A stretch of DNA of 64,000 nucleotides from Candidatus Melainabacteria bacterium (GTDB lineage Bacteria; Cyanobacteriota; Vampirovibrionia; 2-02-FULL-35-15): contig JAHFBG010000008.1 of the NCBI GenBank assembly GCA_023250155.1, positions 84,883 to 148,882 on the forward strand, read 5' to 3'. Each line of letters begins with the position of its first letter. The stretch's first letter is position 1. Made by a program: the position numbers and the translations under genes. This document shows positions 59,273-64,000 of this stretch, piece by piece. A model generated the notes under the pieces. The model saw nothing but the letters and a program-made list of their open reading frames with translations. It was not told the DNA's origin and ran no database searches.

Positions 59273-59581
59273 ATGATTAGAACACTTTTAGTTATTATTT
59301 TTGGTTTAGCAATTACTTTGACTACATCCAACTTAAACATTTGGGCCCATGAAGGAGAACACCAAATGGAAGTTGGTGAACATAAAGTAGTAAATATAAT
59401 AGGAAACATAGCTGGTGAAGAATCTAACAAAGTAAAACTTCAATGCCCAGTAACAAAAGATTGGTTTGTACCAGATGAAAAAACACCTAAGACCGTATAT
59501 AAAGAAAAAACTTATTACTTCTGTTGCCCAGGATGCAAACCTCAATTTGATAAAGCCCCTGAGAAATATGTGAAAGGATAA
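59273..59581 (+). CDS. Exported YHS-domain protein 1
   Basis: A 102-residue protein with a signal peptide (about 1-25) and a His-rich start to the mature part (HEGEHQMEVGEHK), then a YHS domain: C-P-V at 58-60 and YYFCCPGCKPQF with Cys84, Cys85 and Cys88. YHS domains bind metals such as copper. AAAGGAG precedes the ATG. It is the first gene of the rightward half of the CsoR-controlled region, and its stop is 4 bases before the next start. Confidence 0.82.
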   Translation: MIRTLLVIIFGLAITLTTSNLNIWAHEGEHQMEVGEHKVVNIIGNIAGEESNKVKLQCPVTKDWFVPDEKTPKTVYKEKTYYFCCPGCKPQFDKAPEKYVKG

Positions 59582-59585
59582 AAAT

Positions 59586-59891
59586 ATGAGAAATAAGTTT
59601 TTAATACCACTTGCACTTCCTGCGATTATTTTATTTATGAGCAATTTTGCATTAGCCTGTGGTTGTGGGTGTATGGGCGGTAATTGTGGTGCATCCAATG
59701 TTTCACCTACTCAGCTTCAACAAACAGAAGGGAAAGTTCAATGCCCTGTAATGAAAAACTGGATTTTAGCTTCCGAAGCAGCAGATAAAACAGAATACAA
59801 TGGTAAAACTTACTATTTTTGCTGTGGTGGATGCAAGGAACAATTCTTAAAAAATCCAGATAATTACATTAATCCTGAAACAAAATCATAA
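59586..59891 (+). CDS. Exported YHS-domain protein 2 with Cys-rich head
   Basis: A paralogue of the preceding protein, 101 residues. The signal sequence ends A-L-A-C-G-C-G-C at Cys25, so it may be a lipoprotein. Cysteines 25, 27, 29 and 34 form a knot-like C-G-C-G-C-M-G-G-N-C-G motif absent from protein 1. The YHS domain keeps C-P-V at 53-55 and YYFCCGGCKEQF with Cys79, Cys80 and Cys83. Eight cysteines in about 76 mature residues suggest Cu(I) storage or transfer. The ribosome site overlaps the previous stop. Confidence 0.82.
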   Translation: MRNKFLIPLALPAIILFMSNFALACGCGCMGGNCGASNVSPTQLQQTEGKVQCPVMKNWILASEAADKTEYNGKTYYFCCGGCKEQFLKNPDNYINPETKS

Positions 59892-59899
59892 GGAGCTTT

Positions 59900-60052
59900 A
59901 TGAATAAACCACTAAATATTCAACAGTTAAACAAACCAACAACTATAGCTTTTGCTTCTGCTTTATTACTGTTAGCAATCTTGGTCATTAATAAACTAAC
60001 TTGTAACTGTGCAAGCCTCTGTAGTTGTCTTGCTTGTTTTTGTTGTAAGTAG
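59900..60052 (+). CDS. Cys-rich membrane microprotein, 50 residues
   Basis: This short gene has a good ribosome site (AAGGAG) 5 bases before its ATG at 59900, 8 bases after the second YHS gene. The protein has a polar N-terminus, one membrane helix (about residues 16-31), and the tail T-C-N-C-A-S-L-C-S-C-L-A-C-F-C-C-K, with seven cysteines in the last 16 residues. It looks like a membrane-anchored metallothionein-like peptide and is probably under CsoR control. No family is recognised. Confidence 0.7.
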   Translation: MNKPLNIQQLNKPTTIAFASALLLLAILVINKLTCNCASLCSCLACFCCK

Positions 60053-60082
60053 ATTATTTATATTGGGTTCTACATCAAAGTG

Positions 60083-60146
60083 CATTGCGGTTAAATTGCG
60101 GAGGGCAACAATCCACTTGGACGGAAGTGATTAAGGATATTAGGTT
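60083..60146. repeat. Direct repeat on one side of the AbiE pair
   Basis: The 23-base core at 60083-60105 (CATTGCGGTTAAATTGCGGA then GGG) matches 61808-61830 at 22 of 23 positions in the same orientation. Weaker similarity continues through TGGACG to GATTAAGG. The two copies bracket the toxin-antitoxin genes. Confidence 0.7.
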
Positions 60147-60162
60147 TGGCTAAAATGTATCG

Positions 60163-60182
60163 TTTTGTTGACGTCAACAAAA
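60163..60182. promoter_or_regulatory. Perfect 20-bp palindrome TTTTGTTGACGTCAACAAAA
   Basis: A perfect palindrome with no loop, between the copper microprotein gene and the AbiEii stop. The T-run at each end would suit a two-way terminator, while the TTGACGTCAA core also looks like a protein-binding site. No similar site was seen elsewhere in the window. Confidence 0.5.
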
Positions 60183-60211
60183 TGATAGAGTATTTTCAAT
60201 TAGTGTTAGTG

Positions 60212-61072
60212 TTAATACAAATCAGTCCAAAAACCACTTAAATATCCAAAAGCTTCTTTTAAATCTATCTTAGATGCCCCCCATTTACCGGCAAGGTTTT
60301 TGTATGGCTTTTCCCAATCTTGTGGCGGTTCTAAAATTGCTTTTGGAATATCATGAGTATTTCTCATTTTAAAAGTTAAGCTTATTTCTTTTTTTAGTAG
60401 CTCTTTATCCTTAAACCCTTGATCTATGTAAATAACTATGTCAACTAAATCTCTTGTTCTTGAGTTATTAACCAGTAGTGGATTTGTATAAGCATGTATC
60501 TTTTCTGCAAACTGTTTTTCAGCAGAAATAAGGAATATTCTAGGCGGTTCAATACCTGCAAAACTTAAAATATTACTTCCTTCTTCCCAATTAGGATTCG
60601 AAACAAAGCCTTCAGCAATAGAAACATCTACATTGAATCTATTAAATTCTCTTGGTCCAATTTTTGAAATAACAAGAAAACGCCAGCCACCATAAGTAGG
60701 TAAAACTAGCTCTTTTGTCGGTGCATTTACTTCAAAAGTAAACCAGTCATTTAAATCCATTTTTGCTATCTCTTGTAAAGAATACCAAAGTTCTTCTTCA
60801 GTAATATTTTTCAATTCTCTAAGAGCAAAATCTATATCTGTAGTAGTTCTTGAAATACCACTAATATCTTTAAATCGTAACTCTAAAGAATATCCGCCCT
60901 TTAAAATCCAATTTTCATTTCCATTATAAAAAACTCTAGCCAAAAACCTATCAAAAGAAATTTTATACATTATGTCATTAACAGTTTTATTCTCAGATTC
61001 AGCGACTTTTCTAATTCTTTCTTCAAGAGCCCTTCTGAAATCTTCTGGAGTCTTATATTTATTATTTTTCAT
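60212..61072 (-). CDS. abiEii: AbiEii/AbiGii-type nucleotidyltransferase toxin
   Basis: The toxin of a type IV AbiE system. The nucleotidyltransferase core is visible: LKGGYSLELR near residue 57, R-T-T-T-D-I-D-F with the metal-binding Asp pair near 77, then EKIHAY near 186 and RTRDLVDIVIY near 203, all AbiEii signatures. In other bacteria such toxins add nucleotides to tRNA and stop growth, protecting against phages. The 286-residue length is normal. Its ATG overlaps the antitoxin stop (TAATG), which couples toxin output to antitoxin translation. Confidence 0.9.
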   Translation of the reverse strand: MKNNKYKTPEDFRRALEERIRKVAESENKTVNDIMYKISFDRFLARVFYNGNENWILKGGYSLELRFKDISGISRTTTDIDFALRELKNITEEELWYSLQEIAKMDLNDWFTFEVNAPTKELVLPTYGGWRFLVISKIGPREFNRFNVDVSIAEGFVSNPNWEEGSNILSFAGIEPPRIFLISAEKQFAEKIHAYTNPLLVNNSRTRDLVDIVIYIDQGFKDKELLKKEISLTFKMRNTHDIPKAILEPPQDWEKPYKNLAGKWGASKIDLKEAFGYLSGFWTDLY

Positions 61073-61683
61073 TACCGTTTATTTCTTACTTCTGCAAAAA
61101 TAGATAAAAGTTTTTTTTTAATTTCTACACTAGTATTAGACAATTCTATTTCATTCTGACTCAAAAGCCCTTTTTTATAAGTATCCTCAACTGTTTTCTT
61201 TAATTGTTCAGTGTCAAATTTTTCTGCTATATCAATAATAGTTTTTACTATACTAGTAACTCTAAAGAAATCTTTTTTTTCAATCTCCTTATTTATTAAG
61301 TCAGTCTTATAAATTAAATATTTCTTAGGTGGCTTTTTTCTAAATGATTTAGAAACAGTAAGGCTTATCTTGTCTGGGATTATTTCTCCTATTCCATAAA
61401 CAGAAATAGCTGATTCATGAGAAATCACAGCCTGTGGAATATCTTTTTTATCTCTACTCCAAAAGCATGCTTTTATAAGTTCATCTTCTTTCAAAACAGG
61501 TAAAAAACTGAATCTATAAAGAGCCCTATCTTTTTTCAGCCATTGTTTTGTTTCTACATAATAATTTTGTGCTCTATAACTATAACCAAGATTAAGAGCT
61601 TGCTTCGCAGTGAAGTATCCACCTTGACTTATAGCTAATTCTATAAGTTTTTTTTCTTTATTTATTACTTTCTTGCTTTGCAT
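61072..61683 (-). CDS. abiEi: AbiEi-type antitoxin
   Basis: The antitoxin and autorepressor of the pair. An N-terminal winged helix (about residues 8-58, with GGYFTAKQALNLGYS) is followed by the AbiEi domain with SHESAISVYGIGEIIP near 90. The 203-residue length is typical. It is expected to bind inverted repeats in its own promoter, and two such sites lie at 61688-61704 and 61739-61757, just upstream of the ATG at 61683. Confidence 0.88.
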   Translation of the reverse strand: MQSKKVINKEKKLIELAISQGGYFTAKQALNLGYSYRAQNYYVETKQWLKKDRALYRFSFLPVLKEDELIKACFWSRDKKDIPQAVISHESAISVYGIGEIIPDKISLTVSKSFRKKPPKKYLIYKTDLINKEIEKKDFFRVTSIVKTIIDIAEKFDTEQLKKTVEDTYKKGLLSQNEIELSNTSVEIKKKLLSIFAEVRNKR

Positions 61684-61687
61684 AATC

Positions 61688-61770
61688 CTTACAATTTACG
61701 TAAGTATTATACACCAAGCTCAGGCGAATAAACACACAACTTACATTTTTCGTAAGTTATGTGTTTATAA
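61688..61770 (-). promoter_or_regulatory. Paired inverted repeats, likely AbiEi operators
   Basis: CTTAC-(7)-GTAAG at 61688-61704 and ACTTAC-(7)-GTAAGT at 61739-61757 are two copies of the same palindrome about 52 bases apart, five helical turns. The upstream copy is embedded in a longer palindrome (61728-61770). This fits the negative autoregulation known for AbiEi. Confidence 0.65.
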
Positions 61771-61807
61771 TATAGGATTTCCAGGACTTTTAGTTTCCGT
61801 TCAAGTA

Positions 61808-61830
61808 CATTGCGATTAAATTGCGGAGGG
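61808..61830. repeat. Direct repeat on the other side of the AbiE pair
   Basis: Matches 60083-60105 at 22 of 23 bases in the same orientation, with similarity continuing weakly to about 61862 (TGGACG, then GATTAGG). See the entry at 60083. Confidence 0.7.
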
Positions 61831-61881
61831 TGGTTTTTGGCCTGGACGCATAAGATTAGGGATTATAGAGTTGCTTGATTC

Positions 61882-63486
61882 TTAATTTAGTGAAAATATA
61901 CATCCCTTAAGCTCTTCATAAATTGTTGTATCAGGAGTAATATGTTTTGCTAATTGTTGTTTTAACTGATTTTTATTAAGTCCCCTAGTTGTACCAGTTA
62001 TACTTAATAGTCTCATTATTTCACCAGTTTTTGGTTCTTTTACATCTTCAGTTTTAATATCAGTAACTATTTTTTTATATTTATCAACCTGTATTGTCGG
62101 AAAATACTTTGAAAGTATCTCAATATCAAAAAGATAATTTTCTATTTCTCTACGTTTTAACATTCTATTTTTTGGATCCTTATTAAGGAAGTCTTGCCTC
62201 TGTACTTCAGTAGTAGGACTTCCATCAGCATTTATATCCATGTCTTTTAAACAATAGAGATTAACTTCTTTAAAAGCTTTATTTAAAACAGTAAGTGCAA
62301 TGGCTGAATATTTTTCAGGTTCTGTACTGCCTCCACTTGACACAAAAAGAGTATCTTGAAATTCTTCAGAAAAGATTGAGTTATAAATTTCAGCATCAAG
62401 TCCTTGTTCGTTACCACTTGGATCTGGCTCCCTTTTACCCTCACAATAAATTATTTTCTTAGGGGCTAGCAGTCCAGTCAAATCTTCAAGTGCTGTTTGA
62501 AAAAGCTCTTGCCAATTTTGTCTATTCTTTATCATTTGTGTTACTGTGGTTTGTTCTTGAGCATAATTACCTTTGAAATTTATTATTTGACACTCATCAT
62601 TTAGATCGTTTTGTAATCCGGTTAAAAAACCAATGCTATGTGTAGCTATCCATATTTGACAATTTTCAGGAACTAATTTGTTTATAGCAAGTAATAGTTT
62701 TCTTTGAATATTTGTATTTAAGTGTAATTCTGGTTCATCAATGAGATAAATAGTGTCATTATAGTCATCTTTTCTCACATACAAATCAATCAATAAATCA
62801 ACAACTTCTTTTTCTCCAGAAGACAATACATCAAATTTGAATTCATTTTGTTGATCAGATTTTCTGAAATATAATGAACCTTTACCTCCTAGGATGTCAC
62901 CAACATCAGAGATTTCAAGTTCTAAGCAATCCTTCAAAATAGAATTTAATTCTCCAAGAATTGCTGCGTTTGTTTGTTTAAAAGTCACTTCATTTTTTTT
63001 AAAGTGTTCATAAAAATAGACATGTAGTCTTTGATAATTTATACTCATCTTACTGTCTAAATCAATTGACGAACTAGCACCTGTATCATTATTTTTTACA
63101 TGAGAAATTGCTGAGAGAGATTGTATATTTAATTCGGAGTTGTACCTATATGGATTTCTGTAACAAAAAAGAGTTTTTTCTTTTCCCGTACCACTTAAAC
63201 TACTAAATACTTGATCTATCGCTCCTTTATCAAATTCAATTTGTATATTGCTAGCGTTATAACTTGGATCTCCAAACATTGAATGGAATTTGTAATCTTT
63301 ATTTCCAGTAGAACCAATCTGGTAATGGCTATTATTCTTATAAAGCATTCCATCAAAAACACTACTTTTTCCACAACCATTAGGGCCAACAAGTGCAATA
63401 ATTCTTGCAGGAGTATCACCCAAATCAATAGTTAAGTCTTTAAATCTTTTATAGCCGTTTTTTAGTTGTATTCTCTTTATTTTCAT
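61882..63486 (-). CDS. OLD-family ATPase/TOPRIM nuclease
   Basis: An ABC/SMC-type ATPase domain with Walker A GPNGCGKSS near residue 38, signature-like LSSGEKE near 222, and Walker B I-Y-L-I-D-E-P-E-L-H near 242. A TOPRIM-like region follows: KKIIYCEGK with the metal-binding Glu near 341, and later CLKDMDINADG. This layout fits OLD endonucleases, used in phage defence (Gabija GajA, P2 Old). No helicase partner is adjacent within the window, so it looks like a stand-alone class 1 OLD. I chose the ATG at 63486 over an upstream start at 63528, because the fold begins MKIKRIQLKN. Confidence 0.82.
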   Translation of the reverse strand: MKIKRIQLKNGYKRFKDLTIDLGDTPARIIALVGPNGCGKSSVFDGMLYKNNSHYQIGSTGNKDYKFHSMFGDPSYNASNIQIEFDKGAIDQVFSSLSGTGKEKTLFCYRNPYRYNSELNIQSLSAISHVKNNDTGASSSIDLDSKMSINYQRLHVYFYEHFKKNEVTFKQTNAAILGELNSILKDCLELEISDVGDILGGKGSLYFRKSDQQNEFKFDVLSSGEKEVVDLLIDLYVRKDDYNDTIYLIDEPELHLNTNIQRKLLLAINKLVPENCQIWIATHSIGFLTGLQNDLNDECQIINFKGNYAQEQTTVTQMIKNRQNWQELFQTALEDLTGLLAPKKIIYCEGKREPDPSGNEQGLDAEIYNSIFSEEFQDTLFVSSGGSTEPEKYSAIALTVLNKAFKEVNLYCLKDMDINADGSPTTEVQRQDFLNKDPKNRMLKRREIENYLFDIEILSKYFPTIQVDKYKKIVTDIKTEDVKEPKTGEIMRLLSITGTTRGLNKNQLKQQLAKHITPDTTIYEELKGCIFSLN

Positions 63487-63569
63487 AGCTCTAATTATAA
63501 TAGTTATGGTAAGTGTGTACACAAACAATATATTTGCTTCAATTTTAAATTAGAGTAAACAACTATCAA

Positions 63570-63941
63570 GTGCAAGACATAAAAACAACCAAGCATTTAA
63601 AAGATGAACAATATTACATTGATCTAATGGATCAATTAATTGAATTGAGATTACTTGGTCAATTAACAGAAGAAGAATATAAAACTCTAAGGGCCAAGCT
63701 TTTGAAACATATTAATCTTTTAAAGGAAAGAATAAAAGAGCCTAAAGATTATGCACAAAGTTGGCAAAGCATTGCAGAAATGACATTTGACTTTTCAGCA
63801 CATGCACATGAGATCTTTCAAAAAGCAGATAACGAGACTAAAAGGACATTGCTTCGTGCGCTTGGCAACAAATTTACTCTATATAATAAAAATCTTAATT
63901 ATGAACTTAACCCGTTGCTACGTCCAATAAAAGCTACATGA
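63570..63941 (+). CDS. Small protein resembling the C-terminus of large serine recombinases
   Basis: The 123 residues match only the last part of large serine recombinases: a helical coiled-coil region (LTEEEYKTLRAKLLKHINLL) followed by the terminal pattern F-D-F-S-A-H-A-H-E-I-F-Q ... K-R-T-L-L-R-A-L-G-N-K-F-T-L. The catalytic resolvase domain is absent and nothing upstream resembles it. It starts with GTG. A near copy begins 14 bases after its stop, so it may be a duplicated stand-alone gene rather than random debris. Confidence 0.7.
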   Translation: MQDIKTTKHLKDEQYYIDLMDQLIELRLLGQLTEEEYKTLRAKLLKHINLLKERIKEPKDYAQSWQSIAEMTFDFSAHAHEIFQKADNETKRTLLRALGNKFTLYNKNLNYELNPLLRPIKAT

Positions 63942-63954
63942 AACTTAAATAATC

Positions 63955-64000
63955 ATGCAAAATATAAAAACAGATAAAAATTTAAAAGACGAACAGTACT
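63955..64000 (+). CDS. Second tandem copy of the recombinase-C-terminus-like gene (cut by window end)
   Basis: The 15 codons visible read M-Q-N-I-K-T-D-K-N-L-K-D-E-Q-Y, matching the start of the preceding protein (M-Q-D-I-K-T-T-K-H-L-K-D-E-Q-Y) at 12 of 15 positions. The start here is ATG rather than GTG. The rest is beyond the window. Confidence 0.6.
   Translation, partial: MQNIKTDKNLKDEQY

Noticed and set aside
59273..59891. YHS genes as fragments of a copper P-type ATPase
   Set aside because: Each has its own ribosome site, signal sequence and full small domain, and no ATPase motifs are nearby.
60212..63486. AbiE pair plus the OLD ATPase as one multi-gene defence operon
   Set aside because: They share a direction, but about 200 bases with AbiEi operators and a direct repeat separate them, and each is known to work alone.

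Overview
The window is an AT-rich bacterial chromosome segment with closely packed genes on both strands. No rRNA, tRNA or CRISPR array was seen. The organism is a diderm: it has a TolC-type outer-membrane factor, an RND copper pump and many exported proteins. Several traits fit a non-photosynthetic relative of cyanobacteria (Vampirovibrionia/Melainabacteria-like). These are a kdp operon ending in a KdpD that lacks its histidine kinase, an atpD gene away from the rest of the ATP synthase genes, a TMEM14-like protein and a plant-PUT-like permease. This placement is an inference; no marker gene in the window settles it.

Region by region: 0.2-10.3 kb holds mostly unrecognised secreted or cytosolic proteins around a glycerophosphodiesterase, an M28 peptidase, an Mpo1-like membrane protein and an inositol-monophosphatase-family enzyme. 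10.3-15.7 kb is a complete histidine-degradation operon (hutH-hutG-hutU-hutI). 15.8-26.5 kb has small exported proteins, a membrane-linked HD-domain protein, a nucleoside transporter, GlpD, a lipid-anchored SPFH protein, LysA and an APC permease. 26.5-33.3 kb is kdpFABC plus a tandem-duplicated KdpD sensor module; kdpF is only 41 codons. 33.3-51.9 kb is housekeeping: cysS, ybeY, rnc, argB, ileS, an M16 protease, a lone atpD, gpsA, tmk and sppA, mixed with unknown exported proteins, one of which looks like a catalytically dead metallophosphoesterase.

52.0-60.1 kb is a copper-handling island and is the most interesting part. A short divergent promoter region contains a perfect 10-bp inverted repeat whose outer ends form two opposed TATAAT boxes around a G-tract, very like a CsoR operator. 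Leftward from it run an exported protein with three tandem EG-x-CG pentapeptides and a proline-rich tail, then csoR (Cys36-His61-Cys65), cusC, cusB, cusA and a DUF3147-like membrane protein. Rightward run two exported YHS-domain proteins and a 50-residue membrane microprotein with seven cysteines in its last 16 residues. The EG-x-CG protein resembles the precursor peptides modified by MNIO (DUF692) enzymes, but no such enzyme is in the window.

60.1-64 kb is accessory DNA: an AbiEi/AbiEii toxin-antitoxin pair bracketed by near-identical 23-bp direct repeats, a stand-alone OLD-type ATPase/TOPRIM nuclease, and two tandem genes resembling only the C-terminal end of large serine recombinases, the second cut by the window edge. 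Long hairpin repeats are scattered between genes; two copies at 7.5 and 25.1 kb lie in opposite orientation and differ by a compensatory base-pair change.
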